Shown in pieces: positions 9,212-20,700 of a stretch of DNA of 64,000 nt. A program made the translations under genes and the position numbers. Position 1 is the stretch's first letter, and each line of letters opens with the position of its first letter. The notes under the pieces were generated by a model that saw only the letters and a program-made list of their open reading frames with translations, did not search any database and was not told where the DNA came from. The stretch is from Cylindrotheca closterium (taxonomy: Eukaryota > Bacillariophyta > Bacillariophyceae > Bacillariales > Bacillariaceae), in contig CAKOGP040000002.1 of assembly GCA_933822405.4 (NCBI GenBank), positions 350,274-414,273 of the forward strand, read 5' to 3'.

Positions 9212-10613
9212 TTACCCGTATTCAAAGTTACTAATTCGCATCGATGCTTGCGCCACAAAATTCCAACCGTTGCCCTTTAGAATCCCCATACTTCGCAGAT
9301 ACTTTTGTACTTCCGTCATTCTCGAGTCGGCATGCACGAAATCCGAAAAGGTGTTGCCCCAATGATTCCATTTGAGCGAGTAACTCCCACCTTGGCCAAT
9401 CATTCGGGTCTCCAGTTTTCGTTTGGTTTGTGGTCGGGGCGCAAAGGTGGCAATGAGCACAATTCGGTCAGGGCATCCCTCACAAAAGTGTCCCATTCCC
9501 TTGTGCGTCGTTTGCTGATTCACCAAAGCACCCCACCCCGTCTTCCACACACCGTGTCTTCCGGACATTGCCAAGTTGTTTGGGGGGCAGCTTTCCTCGC
9601 ATCCTTCACTGCACAGGTGTGTACCTGGACATACGTGAGTGGCTCCCATGTCGTAGGTTGTATCTTGCAAAGGACTGAGTATTGATGGACGAAGAAATGA
9701 AAAAAATGAGAAGGAGTGAATGAGAAACTCAAAAAGCATTTTGTAATTGTGCAACACAAAACAAAAATTCTTACATGAACAGAGAATACGACGGAATGAA
9801 CGACCTTGCAAACTTGGCACCACTTCCCGGCGGAACCACATCTTGATGGTCGTGCTGGTCTACTGCTCCATACGACGAAGTGATGGCAGTGAATTCAATA
9901 ATGGCTGGATCCGGTCCTACAATCGATTCCAATGCTTTGACCAGTTGTCGATTCGATGCTAGCTCTTTCCAATACGTAGGAAAGGCTGGGTGCATATTCA
10001 TATCAATTCCCCACGAATATCGATTTTCATTTTGAATGACATGCCAGCCCTGTTGTCGTCGATTTTCCTTGTCAATAAATTCTCTCAGGGAAGCTGCCGT
10101 TTCCGGAGTCAACAAGTTGGGATACATGGATGCTCCATGTTTCAACATGTGCTGAGTAGCTTCTTCCGTTGTCATGTTGGGCGAAATCAGCAATTCTTTT
10201 ACGGAATTGGCCGAAATATCGCTTGCATCGCATTTGCGATGATAGTACGTCAATTCGTCATAGTCTCGTCCATCCGCTTTCCATCGCATGAGATTCAATT
10301 GTGGATAGAGGTAATCTTCGGTGATTTCGTGCAGACCAACGGCTGCCAGATAGGGGACAAACAATGCCAGTAACGCCAAACGAACTAAAAGAAGGAATAT
10401 GCGGACAAAGACGCTTCGCGTCGGTTGAGCGGAAGATGATTCTTCTATACTTTTGGCTGGGACAGAAGACTTGGTAGTTGCATTTTTCTGCTGCTGCTGC
10501 TGCTGCTGCTGCTTTTTCTCTTCTGTGACGAGTGGAGCGTACTGCATATTATTGTCACAACTTTCTTCCTTCTTCTCCTCGACAATCTTTGGATCTGTTC
10601 GTCGTTTTGTCAT
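9212..10613 (-). CDS. Phytanoyl-CoA-hydroxylase-like 2OG-Fe(II) dioxygenase, membrane-anchored
   Basis: Exon 1 10613-9775, intron 9774-9675 (100 bp), exon 2 9674-9212; 433 residues. Splicing creates SYSLFIPLQDTTYDMGATHV followed by CPGTH, a good match to the family core. The HxD iron-binding pair is His256/Asp258 (HDHQD); the distal His is probably in the QQTTHKGMGH segment of exon 2. A single hydrophobic helix at about residues 67-93 follows a charged N-terminus, so it is probably a type II membrane enzyme of the secretory system. An eight-glutamine run at about residues 35-42 is coded by a pure CAG tract. I chose ATG 10613 over 10679 because of its better-looking N-terminus; both are in frame. 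Substrate unknown; hydroxylation of a lipid, sugar or protein side chain are all possible. Confidence 0.8.
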
Positions 10614-10679
10614 GGCAAGGCGTTGAAAGTTAGATGATAAGATTCTTCGAAATGAGAATGGTTCGGATTGGTGCAGCAT

Positions 10680-11127
10680 GCACCCTCGACGACTTAGGTG
10701 TCTTGAGCGTTTGGGTCAGTTATACGTTAGTTGGAGTTTGAAACTGCGGACTCCTTCGACTACTACAGAGGTACTGGAAAAGGCCTCTGTAAGAGCACAT
10801 GTTTATACAATATACAGTAGCTTGCGTCTTTCTTTTCTCAACACATACGGTATTTTCGCATTCACATGCTGAGACTTGCACAACACTGGGAATATTCGAA
10901 ACTACAATAGGTGCGTAGAGCACAGGAACTACTTATTCTCAATTTTAAAAATTAGTAGGATTCTCTTTTTCACAGAAACCACAAATGTAGTGATTTGCAA
11001 CTGTTTCACAGAAATTGTTACTGTACTAAACACCGGAGCATCCAATTTGTTGATTTTGTCCTCTAGTGTCCTGGGTGATGCGATCAATTAGAAACTCGGA
11101 TGACGAATGAATACCATCAGGGTGCTT
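10680..11127. other. Intergenic, no gene seen
   Basis: AT-rich spacer between two minus-strand genes. Only short, non-conserved frames occur. A TACAGTA motif lies at 10813-10819. Confidence 0.6.
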
Positions 11128-12057
11128 TCAATGACCTGCTGTAGCATGATCCACAACCTTGACTGTATTGCATTTTGCGGCTGGGGAGATTTTGTAACAA
11201 CACGGACAACTGATCGCAATCGCATTGTGCGACACTGATAGTTCGGCAAAGCAGTTGGCACACTTTTTCACAACGGTATCTCGCGATCGTATTGACCCTG
11301 TCGCTCCAGAGTTTACCAGTCCCTTGACCAAATCGGCTTCTCGCTTCGGTTTGTGTATTAAACACCTCCGTCCTAATCTGGATTCTGGCACGGATGGTTC
11401 CAATGGAGGATAATTGGGTCGTCGTGGTGGTACAGCAATCTGAAGTGGTAATGCTCCGGGAATAACCGCGGCTGCAGTGTTCAACCTCGTCGGCGCACCT
11501 CCTGAAGCCCATCGATCCTCGTTTCGGGGAAAGGAAGTCGCAGACCCTCCAATTGTGGAATCCTGATGATCATCTCGAACCATACTGGCATATGGACCAC
11601 CAATTGACGGAATATCAATGCCTATTGGTACTTGTTGCATTTGAATTGCAGCTGGTTTCTGATCTGTAGACTCTTCTTCAGAAGCAGATGATAATTCATC
11701 TGACAATGATAGATTGTCCAGATCATCGTCAAGTCCTGCTATTGGCGGTGCTTTGGGACCCGCTGAAGGACTCCGTCGCGTGGGAATTGACATCGTCGAT
11801 GAAGGCATTCGCATAACAGAGGGATCATAAGTATTTCGCCGTCGACCGGCGCTGACATTAAAGGGACTGCTCACATCCGTTCTGGACACTGTTTCGGAAG
11901 CCCGCGTATTTCTCATACGAGAGCTTTGCGGTGACATCATGGGAGGTTCATCTTGTCTATTGGGATCATTTTGCCTCATGAAATTCTGAAAGTATTGTTC
12001 TTCTTCCTGCTGCGACGACCAATTGCGCTCTCCAAACCTTCGTTCACTGTGATCCAT
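11128..12057 (-). CDS. Disordered protein with C-terminal LSD1-type zinc ribbon
   Basis: 309 residues from ATG 12057 (MDHSERR). The first 240 residues are low complexity, rich in Ser, Pro and charge, with no domain I recognise. Near residues 265-295 there is a Cys4 ribbon (KKCANCFAELSVSHNA, then SCPCCYK) with two CxxC knuckles, like the short LSD1/zinc-ribbon modules of plants. Such ribbons bind DNA or proteins. Serine clusters (DNLSLSDELSSASEEES) look like casein-kinase targets. Function not assigned. Confidence 0.65.
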   Translation of the reverse strand: MDHSERRFGERNWSSQQEEEQYFQNFMRQNDPNRQDEPPMMSPQSSRMRNTRASETVSRTDVSSPFNVSAGRRRNTYDPSVMRMPSSTMSIPTRRSPSAGPKAPPIAGLDDDLDNLSLSDELSSASEEESTDQKPAAIQMQQVPIGIDIPSIGGPYASMVRDDHQDSTIGGSATSFPRNEDRWASGGAPTRLNTAAAVIPGALPLQIAVPPRRPNYPPLEPSVPESRLGRRCLIHKPKREADLVKGLVNSGATGSIRSRDTVVKKCANCFAELSVSHNAIAISCPCCYKISPAAKCNTVKVVDHATAGH

Positions 12058-12747
12058 TTTGGTACAATAATAGTACACACTATTGAAATGATTGATCCAG
12101 CCGTAACTTCCGAATGAAACTTAGAGTAACTTGAGGGCAACCTTTTGACTATTTGTCCAACAGTAGCGTTGTTGATCTTCTGTATCGGCAAATGATCCAA
12201 TCACTGCACGAATGATGATATGAACAACAAAGGAATACTGGCTTGCCTCATCATTCGTTCATTCTTGACTTGGCTTCAGTCGGGTCTTTCCAGGCACGGG
12301 CTCGCTTGCTCGACCCCTTCGATCTGTTTGGAAACTATCCTTATCCTTTTCGACAACTCAGATGCCTCATGCATACCGGTAGGACCACTGGCAATGAACC
12401 GGGCTGTGTTGCCACCATGATCATAAGAAAAGCATAACATAAGAAATGAGAGATGCTTTGAAATGTTATAATCGAATACCAACTATAGTGCTTGATAAGA
12501 ATTGATTTTCGGTCTCTGCTGTAAAAATTCTATTCTAGGTATTCTTCTATGGTACTGCTATCCATAGTACTGTGCAATTCAATTTTTCTGGTGCGGACAA
12601 CACAGCAAGTCTTATTCTGCTATCAACTGCGGTTGGTGCGATTCTACTGCACGCTTGGAAACATGAACCACAGAAACTTGTCAACGACGGCGGCTGATGA
12701 TGGAGCGAGCAGTCGTGCACCTCAGGAGTACCGTAATAGCGCACATA
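12058..12747. other. Intergenic, no gene seen
   Basis: 690-bp spacer between two minus-strand genes. Frames of up to 110 codons exist, but they have no family features and the rightmost overlaps the next gene. Confidence 0.5.
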
Positions 12748-13341
12748 CTACTGTTGCTGTTCCTGCGCAAATGGCGCACTTTCCTCCACATTGGAGGTCA
12801 CATCGGACATTGACTGCGAACTCAACTCTCTCAATACGACCGAATGCAAGTGGTCCTTGCTGTGAAAGGGAGCCTCCTTGGTAAAGTTGACGTCGTATCC
12901 TTGTGGGTATACTATATCAAAAATGCCATAGGGACCGGGGCCATCCTTCTCTGGCAAGGGAGTGCCATCATGATGAGACAATTTGGAAAAGGGTCGTCCA
13001 TTCACAATCAACTCGAATTTGATAAAATTGTCGCAGACCTTGTCCTTGGCAGGAGTGTGAGACGACGCAATGATGTGCAGTTTCGCGCCACGAGAATCCC
13101 ACTTGTGAAAGAAAAAGTTTCCCTTCTTGGTTTCTTCGTAAGCATAATCATCATCGTTACTACCGCCTTCGGTGACTTGGCGCTTGCCCGAGTTCTTGCT
13201 CCAGAGAAGGACCACGGTCCGTTCTTCTTTGCCCAAGAAAAAGGTCCAGGATATTCGCTTCTTGCTTCCTTTGATGACGCTACCCACGTCTTGGACAGTT
13301 TTCTTGACTTGTTTTATTGATATATTGCTGCTTCCCGTCAT
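12748..13341 (-). CDS. Hypothetical beta-rich protein with FAIM-like pattern
   Basis: 197 residues. The central part (ISWTFFLGKEERTVVLLWSK then NSGKRQV, and later FFFHKWDSRGAKLHIIA and FIKFELIVNGRPF) alternates short beta strands with the W-x-F...SGKR signature seen in FAIM-type beta-sandwich domains. The similarity is weak and rests on pattern only. No signal peptide or membrane segment. The C-terminal 30 residues are disordered and end in a Gln run. Function unknown. Confidence 0.55.
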   Translation of the reverse strand: MTGSSNISIKQVKKTVQDVGSVIKGSKKRISWTFFLGKEERTVVLLWSKNSGKRQVTEGGSNDDDYAYEETKKGNFFFHKWDSRGAKLHIIASSHTPAKDKVCDNFIKFELIVNGRPFSKLSHHDGTPLPEKDGPGPYGIFDIVYPQGYDVNFTKEAPFHSKDHLHSVVLRELSSQSMSDVTSNVEESAPFAQEQQQ

Positions 13342-13482
13342 AATTTGATTTGTGTTTATTGTCGTTCGTGTGTGTTTGAGATATGAAAGATTTTATGACG
13401 AACAATTCGAAAGAAATTTGAACGTTTTATCTTGACTGTGTCAGACACGCTTTTCACGTGAAGAAGCGGGGTAATAGCAGTA

Positions 13483-14073
13483 CAGTAAGGGTACCCTTAT
13501 AAGAGAGTATTGTGCGATAGCGTAAAATGTCTCTTAAGGCGGTTCCCCTCTTATTAAAGGGGGTCTGGGGGCGTCGCCCCCAGTGGATTGGGGGGCTGGG
13601 GGCAGCCCCCAGCGGGTCAAGGGCGGAGCCTTGCGGGGGGTATCTAGGGGGGCAGAGCCCCATTGGAGAAGAAAATTTGCAGTTTCAGGTAACAATTGAA
13701 CCAAATTTTATAAGAAAACTACCACAATCTTTAAGGTACATTTTAGATCTGGTGCTGCGCTGGCCGCTTCATACATTCAATGCTTCCTAAGCAGTTTTTT
13801 GAGCCTGCTGTTAGCATTGAAGCATCTAGTTCCAAATGATCCAGATGATTCGGACGCTGAGGAAGAGGTGTGATGTCTTTCTCGCCACTCTGCTGTAACA
13901 AATCCTTCTGCTGCACTTCCCCCAGAAAGGCTGGTTTGCAGGCGAAGGACAGACATATGGGCATGAAATGGTACGGGTGACAGACGGACCGTGAAAGTTG
14001 TGTCTCTTCAAAATTTGTCTCTTAAGGGGGTGTTTCTCTTAAAAAAAACCCTCTTAACAGGGTACCCTTACTG
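13483..14073. mobile_element. Non-autonomous Tc1/mariner-like element (591 bp)
   Basis: Both ends carry the inverted repeat CAGTAAGGGTACCCT (15 bp identical, with similarity to about 27 bp), and each end is flanked by TA (13481-13482 and 14074-14075). TA target duplication and a CAG terminus are typical of Tc1/mariner DNA transposons. No transposase frame exists inside, so it needs a transposase from elsewhere. The left half holds a very G-rich block (13558-13662) with two near-identical palindromes. Confidence 0.85.
13565..13613. repeat. Paired one-base-loop palindromes inside the transposon
   Basis: 13565-13583 has 9-bp arms CTGGGGGCG around a single T; 13595-13613 has 9-bp arms GCTGGGGGC around a single A. 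Both sit in a G-rich, C-rich block that could form hairpins or G-quadruplexes. Confidence 0.85.
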
Positions 14074-14966
14074 TACCAGCATACGAAACGCTAAATCGTG
14101 GGCGATCTATTTGAACACTTTGAGCACTTTCAACTTTCGAACTTGAGTTTTGGCTTCGCGTTGCATTCAACAAGGACCGCCTATTAATACTTATTACTGC
14201 TGTAGGGCTACCCTTCTGCAAGGGCATTCTACTTCACCGGTATATTGGAACACACAGATCGGCTCAAAATGAAATGAAATGAAATGCAATGCTTTCTCGT
14301 AGGGTTCATCGAAACTGCTGGTACCAGGGTAGTTGCTAGTAGGTAGGTAGCAAGAAAAGCAAAAAATATTTTCCCATTACCGTACAACGGTTATCCACAC
14401 CACTTTCTTGGACTGTACCGGTAGGTGTCAGAGCTGGTAGCTATCAATAGCTAGTAGTATGCTTTATATTAGTTTGAAAATGTATTCTTCACATTTAGGG
14501 TTTGGTGTTAGAGTTGACACTATTATAGCTAGAACGTATAAATAAAACATGGCAGTATGGTGGAAATTTTTTCTTTAAAAGAGTTAGGCAGTACGGTTCC
14601 TAAATAAATATTTTGTTTCAAAAAGAAGGACTGAGATTATATACATTCGTTGATTTTAACATTGGTTCTCAGTTGTCCAAAATGTAGGTAGCCGTTCAAT
14701 GTGTAAGGGGAGGAAGTGAAAATGTATTTCATTGCAAATGAATAGAGCGAAGTAACAATAACAAAAACATGGCAAGTAACACCAAGATGGGGTGCCTCGA
14801 GCCTTTGTCAGTCGTCCAAGATGATTCGACTGGCTCGCTCTAACTTTGGTTGACACCAAAGCAATCACTTCAGAATCATGCTGAGCGTGTGTGAAAGCTG
14901 ATGATGAAAACGAAAGAGTTTCTTTGCAGTTTCTCCAGCAAATGAAGGTAAGTCCCAACTCGACAC
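14074..14966. other. Intergenic, no gene seen
   Basis: AT-rich spacer right of the transposon. It holds a short (GAAAT)n run near 14270-14285 and GTAGGTAGGTAG near 14338. Frames here are either short or overlap the next gene in another frame. Confidence 0.5.
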
Positions 14967-15689
14967 TCATGCAGCAGGGCTTGCAGCGAATGGTGGGCGG
15001 GCCAACCATAGGATGTTGGATTGGACACTTTCCCTTAGTTCTGGTTCCAAGTCTGCTGATAGCGCACTGGTGAAACTCACCAAGTGGCCCATACATTTGG
15101 CACAGCCGTCTTGGTCACCATTCTCATAGCACCAGACTCCAATGTTGTTCATCAATGAAATACCCAGAAGCTCCACGTTGTCACCAGCGAGCAGTGTCAT
15201 GGACAGTTCGTAGAGAGAGATGGCTTGTTCGGAAGACCTTGACTTGAGATGTTCGGTGAGCGCTAGATTGAATATGATGGCAGCACTTTCTCTTTTTGTG
15301 GTGATGTTGGGATCCACACCCAACAGCATGGGATCGGTAAAGAGAAAGGGAGTATAGAGCGAAGCATCACTGGAGAATCTCTCCCACGTTTCGATGCTCT
15401 GCATTCTTGGAGAAATCACAAGTTCTTGTTCTTGGGGAGATAACTGAAATTCCTTTGGGAAGCATTCGAGATTCATCAGATGCGCCTCTGCTCTGGCAAT
15501 ATAGCTGTTGGACATCTGGTAGGATCTGATATCCGCATAAGCTTCACCAGTCCGCTCTATGGCCAACTTCACCTCGAGTGCGCCCTTGAACAAATCCCAA
15601 GCGATGCAATGCTTGGCAGTTTCGAGGCATCGCACACCGGCGTTGTTGTATTCTATTGATCTCTGAGAAAGAGAGGTATTTTCTGTCAT
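14967..15689 (-). CDS. TPR-like helical protein
   Basis: 240 residues, all helical. The segments YNNAGVRCLETAKHCIAWDLFKGALEVKL and IIFNLALTEHLK...EQAISLYELSMTLL and SLMNNIGVWCYENGD follow the A-x-Y/F-NxA spacing of tetratricopeptide helices (about three repeats). Such proteins are protein-binding adaptors. No membrane helix or signal peptide. Single exon, start at the first ATG. Partner unknown. Confidence 0.65.
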   Translation of the reverse strand: MTENTSLSQRSIEYNNAGVRCLETAKHCIAWDLFKGALEVKLAIERTGEAYADIRSYQMSNSYIARAEAHLMNLECFPKEFQLSPQEQELVISPRMQSIETWERFSSDASLYTPFLFTDPMLLGVDPNITTKRESAAIIFNLALTEHLKSRSSEQAISLYELSMTLLAGDNVELLGISLMNNIGVWCYENGDQDGCAKCMGHLVSFTSALSADLEPELRESVQSNILWLARPPFAASPAA

Positions 15690-16455
15690 TCTGAGCGTAT
15701 TTGATGGAACACAAGATTGGTTGATAGTTGATTGGGGTCTTCTGGTTTCTGATTTTTTATGATCGTGGGTTTAGAACTTTTGATCTTTTGTTGGGACCAC
15801 AGGTTTGAGGGTTCTTTTTTGTGGACTCAAGGTGCAAAACTAGCTGGCTTGGGCCGATTAAGCAGAAGAGAGTGGCCTTGTGTCGTTAAGTGCATTTTTG
15901 AGAAGGGTACGCATGTGTCTTCATCTTTATTAAAAGGAAATTAAAAACTGTTCATCGGCGTATCGCCACAAGAACTTGAAAAGCGCATCTGCCTCCCAAG
16001 AACTTCGCCTCATTTCATGTTGATAGAAACGAGTGGAAATTCGGGCGAATCTTTGGGCACAAGGTGACGAATAAAAGGCATCTGCTCTTGCAATGTTGAT
16101 TACTTTGTTCTTCGTACATAAAAGTCAAGGTTTTCGCAGATTTTGGTTGATCATGGCGGATTGATTGATTTCCCGAAATCAGTTGGCACCAGCATGTCTG
16201 CTTATGAATGCCAGACTGGCAGTGAAGGGTTAGAATCATTTGACACATGCAGTAAAGTTCCCATAATTTGAGCGACGGCCAGGTTCAAAGGGTGCTTCAC
16301 AATCTCATGTCCATGTTCCAATGTCCAATACAGTAAGAACCATACATGTGCTATGGTCCTATCGATCATTCTCATCAAAGTTTTTCGCGATTTATTTATA
16401 TTTAGCCAGTCTATCGATCCAGTAGGACTACTGTACTGTAGTTATCAAAGCCCTG
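15690..16455. other. Intergenic, no gene seen
   Basis: 766-bp spacer. It carries TACAGTAAG at 16329-16337 (same nine bases as the transposon end) and TACTGTACTGTA at 16429-16440, but no convincing gene. Confidence 0.5.
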
Positions 16456-17466
16456 TCACAGTCGTAGTCGGATTCCCTTTATGAATCCTCCAGTACTTCG
16501 CCCGCTTCCGTAGGATCTCATGCGCATTTCAATCTGAAAGTCCGAAACATCTGCATTGCTGATGCTATCTCCTATGTCACCTACCTTTTCTTGCATCTTG
16601 CGGCGAAAAGCTGTCACCAGTTCTCGTTCATTCGTTGCCTCGCTCTGTTTGACTGCTGCGACACCTTGAGGAGGTTCCTGACCGTACAACAACACGGATG
16701 ACTCCACAAAGGATTCGACGGCATTGTCAATCTTGACGTCCAAAAGTGCTTCTTCCCTTGTTGGCAAGGAAGGACGACCAATCTCGTAAATCATTGCAGG
16801 AATCACCAAAACGCCAGCCGTCGTTGTGGAATGAGTAACGGATTGCAATGCTACTCCCAAGACCACAAACAGTAGGGTTACTGCCAATTGGAGTGGGGGT
16901 GGCGCTGAAGCGGATAGTCCAGCATCGCGCTGGGCCAGCCAATCATCACCACCCATCTTCGCCAAACCCTCGACAGTATACCCGACGTTGGCACCAGTCC
17001 CAACTCGACTTCCCATTTCGGGGCGTTCTCCATCTTGGACGACCTGACTTTCCTTCATAGCTTCATCTAGTGGAGCACCACTGGAAATCTTGCCAAAAAA
17101 GGTAGTAGCTCTGGTGGCTGGATTAAAGTCACTGTCCAATCCAACTCCAATGGGTGCCAAAAGCCAATCAATTCCTAGATATCCATTCATAGCCCACAAT
17201 ACGGAGCCGCCGATGAATCCGGCATCCACGTCATCTATCGACAATTTTAGAGTTTTACTTTGCTTGTTCCTCTGTTGATGGTAAATAGTGACATGGTTCA
17301 GTGCTGAATAGGACGAAGTTCTTGTTATCATTCTTGTGCTGGGGGATGCTGACGATGAACAAATGATCCCTTCCGGTGAGAAACCTTCACATCCATTTGT
17401 AAAAAACACCGCTGCAGTGGTAATCGCAAGAAAGGTGACGGTTCTGGCTCTAGAGGTTGCCATCAT
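16456..17466 (-). CDS. Predicted plastid-targeted membrane protein
   Basis: 336 residues. The N-terminus (RTVTFLAITTAAVFFTNGCEG then FSPEG) is a signal peptide followed by Phe and a Ser/Thr/Arg-rich stretch, the bipartite presequence used for import into complex plastids of diatoms. Two hydrophobic segments occur in the mature part (FIGGSVLWAMNGYLGIDWLL and LAVTLLFVVLGVALQSV). The family is not recognised; I assign location only. It is divergent from TRAPPC9 (278 bp apart). Confidence 0.7.
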   Translation of the reverse strand: MMATSRARTVTFLAITTAAVFFTNGCEGFSPEGIICSSSASPSTRMITRTSSYSALNHVTIYHQQRNKQSKTLKLSIDDVDAGFIGGSVLWAMNGYLGIDWLLAPIGVGLDSDFNPATRATTFFGKISSGAPLDEAMKESQVVQDGERPEMGSRVGTGANVGYTVEGLAKMGGDDWLAQRDAGLSASAPPPLQLAVTLLFVVLGVALQSVTHSTTTAGVLVIPAMIYEIGRPSLPTREEALLDVKIDNAVESFVESSVLLYGQEPPQGVAAVKQSEATNERELVTAFRRKMQEKVGDIGDSISNADVSDFQIEMRMRSYGSGRSTGGFIKGIRLRL

Positions 17467-17566
17467 TGTCGTTGATTGTTACCAATATGTTTCAGGATGG
17501 TCGCTGTCGCTGGAAGGTTATTGATGTGTGTGTGAGGATGTGAACTTTGAACTTCCTCCCAACCTG

Positions 17567-17594
17567 AGTCAGTCAGTCAGTCAGTCAGTCAGTC
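17567..17594. repeat. (AGTC)7 microsatellite
   Basis: Seven perfect AGTC repeats in the 278-bp divergent spacer between the plastid-protein gene and TRAPPC9. Confidence 0.95.
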
Positions 17595-17744
17595 AAAAAT
17601 CAAAGCGACACAGATACGACAAGCCGCAAGTTTCTTGGAGAACCAGCGAAAAGGAAATATTGTCTTGTCCTTGCTTGCAAGCAACATTGCCGCAACGGTT
17701 GGAAAAGAAAATCAAAAGTCACGGCCAGGTGTGGGACTGGTGCC

Positions 17745-20700
17745 ATGACACTTTCTCAAATCCCCTCTAGTCCTTCCTTTCGGTCTTCTGCTGTGAATGC
17801 AGTGGCAATAATTCCATTGCTCAGCAGTGATCGGAAAGGACAGGATGATGATACCACACACTCGAGCAGATCCTTTCAAGAACTCATGGAGGCACTTGGA
17901 CGACACAAGGATCAATCACAACCCTGCTCACAAACGGGAGATGACATTTTGATAGTTGTTCCAAACTCTAGTTTGACTCGCCCTTCAAACTGGAAGTATG
18001 ATAATACTCCTCTCAAGAACTTTCATTGGGAATATGGCTGCCAAAGATTAGCCGTCTTTGATGGACGACCTTACAATTCAAGAATGGCCCATGACAGACT
18101 CATCAATCACGATTTGACTCGAAACTGGATTGATTTGTGTCCTCACCGGAGAACTGCAGCATTGATTGGGGTTCTCAATATGCGAGATGTCCCAGACATT
18201 GAAACACTTCTCAAGGCGGAACAAGAGTGGCAACAATGGGCGGAACGGTATTCCACCCCGCCTTATGAGGTCACAGCTCATGGGCGTGATTTCGAGCGTG
18301 ATTTTGTAGTACAGAGACTTTTTGTGTTTGATAGTTTCCACGAAGATAGCAAGGTTGATATGTCGACGACGTCATTGGGATCCAGTTTGGTGGCTTTTCC
18401 ACCGGCCGAAGGCGACAGCTCTACCAAAATGATGGACATGCACACCAATGTCGTCGTGACGGATCTTGCAGTCGCCATCTTTCAAGAACTAGAGGACAGA
18501 ATTCGAGAATCGGACATGACGATTGGTTCGGATGGACAACCTTTGTCTTCTGCGGCTGCGCGATCTCGTTTCTTTCAATTGGCTCAAAAGCAAGGCGAGG
18601 GGGAAGACGAGGAGGGTCCGCAAGGTTCTTCTCACTTGAATGTTAATGGCTTAGCAGCTGTCGTGAGCTCTGATAATCAATTGGCATCATCCGCTTCCGC
18701 GGCGAACAAGAATCGGCATCCAAAAGACCGCGAGTCGATTCAACTCAAGCTGAGCAATGCTGTTTCCAAGGGATCCAGTTCGGAGGCACAGCTGCTGACC
18801 CCACTCGATGATGTTTGGGACTACTCCGAGTTGAAGCCTTCAGACGCCCAAGAAATGCTTCGCCGAGAAGTTGGACGACGCGAGAAATTTGCGGCCGATC
18901 TGTCATTGCTCGCTGGATCGCCCTTGGATGCCTACGAACGGTACATGAAGGCGGCAGATTTGTGCAAGACTTCCTGTCCTGATCCACTTTGGTACGCAAG
19001 TGCGCTGGAGGGATGTGCGGCTGCTCATGTTGCCATGGTGGAAGCTGGGGGGTACAATGTGGACACATATTTGGAGTCGGCATTTCAGGTATGGCAAAAG
19101 TGCTAGAGTATTGTGAAATTCTGATGAACGATGTTCAGTACTAACCACAATTTCTTTTTTCAGCTACCCGACGAATTCATGGCATGTTCTGTTGCATCCG
19201 GAGAAAAGACAACCAAGCAAACAATGTCCAAGGTTGTCAAAGCGTTGTGTGACGATTCGCTACGAGTCCTGAGTCGACATCCACGATTGGCATGCTTTCG
19301 GGCCGAATTGCTATTGAAATTGGCTTGGTACACGGGGGAAGTGGAAGATACTCACATTCGCTGCAAATGGGGAATTGGCGAAGGCTGCTTTGGCGGAGAT
19401 CCTGCCAGTGAAAAGCGTCGCTGGGAGGTCCATTCCTCGACTCAACTTAGTTTCCTGGAACTCAGGAACAAGAACGGGGAGGATGTTGTTCGTCTAAACA
19501 CGTTGCATCGATTGCAGGAATGGACAAGGGTCATGCACGTTGCTGTAGCAGCAGGCGCTTTGGATCCAGTCACTCGTGCTGACGTTGCTTTGCGTTGTGC
19601 TTCACTATGTCTAAAGGGATTGCGAGTACGTTGCAGATGTATTGCACCAAATTCTTGCGTCCATCGATGTATTTTCTCAATGATTTCTTCCCCTCTTGCA
19701 TCTATATAGCCAACCGATAAGCCAACTTCTGCAGTGCGATCCGAAGAGCGGATCATATTCAATAGAAAGGCATCCTTTTTTGCCACTGCTGCTGCGGAAG
19801 CGCTTTCCGAAATTGATGGACAGGCTCCTGATGACCGAGCAAGTGCAATGTGGGTCACTGTATCGAAATTGTTATCAAAGAAGAGCAATGTATCGAATCC
19901 AGGAAACTATGGGTGGGCAACACTAAGAGCTGTTGCACTCCATGCGCTCTCGATGCAGGGGCTGAAAGAGACGTCGGAAGATGCTGCGGTACAACTTCTT
20001 TCTCTCATGGGTGAAATCAAGCCTGTCAAGACCAAATCTGAGTCAAATGCTTTCTTTTCAAGATACGAATCGCTCGAGACTGACGATGGTGAGAGCAAGC
20101 AGACGAACGATGACAGCAGCGTCCGGTCAGACTACGTCGATGCTGGAAGATCTGTTGCATCTGCCGCTCGAACGTTTGTCAGAGAAAAGGCGAAAGACGC
20201 GATTCGAGGTCGTCAAAAGGACTTTTTCACTGGTCAAAACCAAAACAGCAACACTTTGTTAGCTGTTGCACAATCGAAATGGGTAGACGACGACCCAGTC
20301 CCATCTATCCTGTTGCCAGTTGCGGACTTTTCGGACATTTCCAATACTATTCTTGCTATGCGAGCTGTTTGGTCAGCAGTCAAATTTGACAGCTGCGCCA
20401 CTGCACAGCAAAAGTTGACAAGACAAATTTCCAATCTTCGAAAATCGAATCCAACCTCTTCCTTGCTCACTAACACTCCGTCAGATATTGCGCTGCACCT
20501 GCCAATCCAAATCACCGCTGTTGAAATTGGTGGTTCTGAATCCAGGGCTCCTCTCGAGCGTAAAAAAGTGAAAGTAGCGAAGGAGGGTGAAGAGGGTGGT
20601 GCCATGGCTACCTTCTTTAATCCGTACGCAGCCAAGAGCAAGGAAGTTGAAGCAACACTGATTCCCGAAGGGGAAGAGCGATATATCTTGGTCAAGTTTG

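Noticed and set aside
12844..13320. 158-codon plus-strand frame opposite the beta-rich gene
   Set aside because: No family pattern; the minus-strand frame has a plausible fold and start.
14656..15096. 146-codon minus-strand frame overlapping the TPR-like gene
   Set aside because: Different frame from the TPR-like gene, Cys/Phe-rich random-looking composition.
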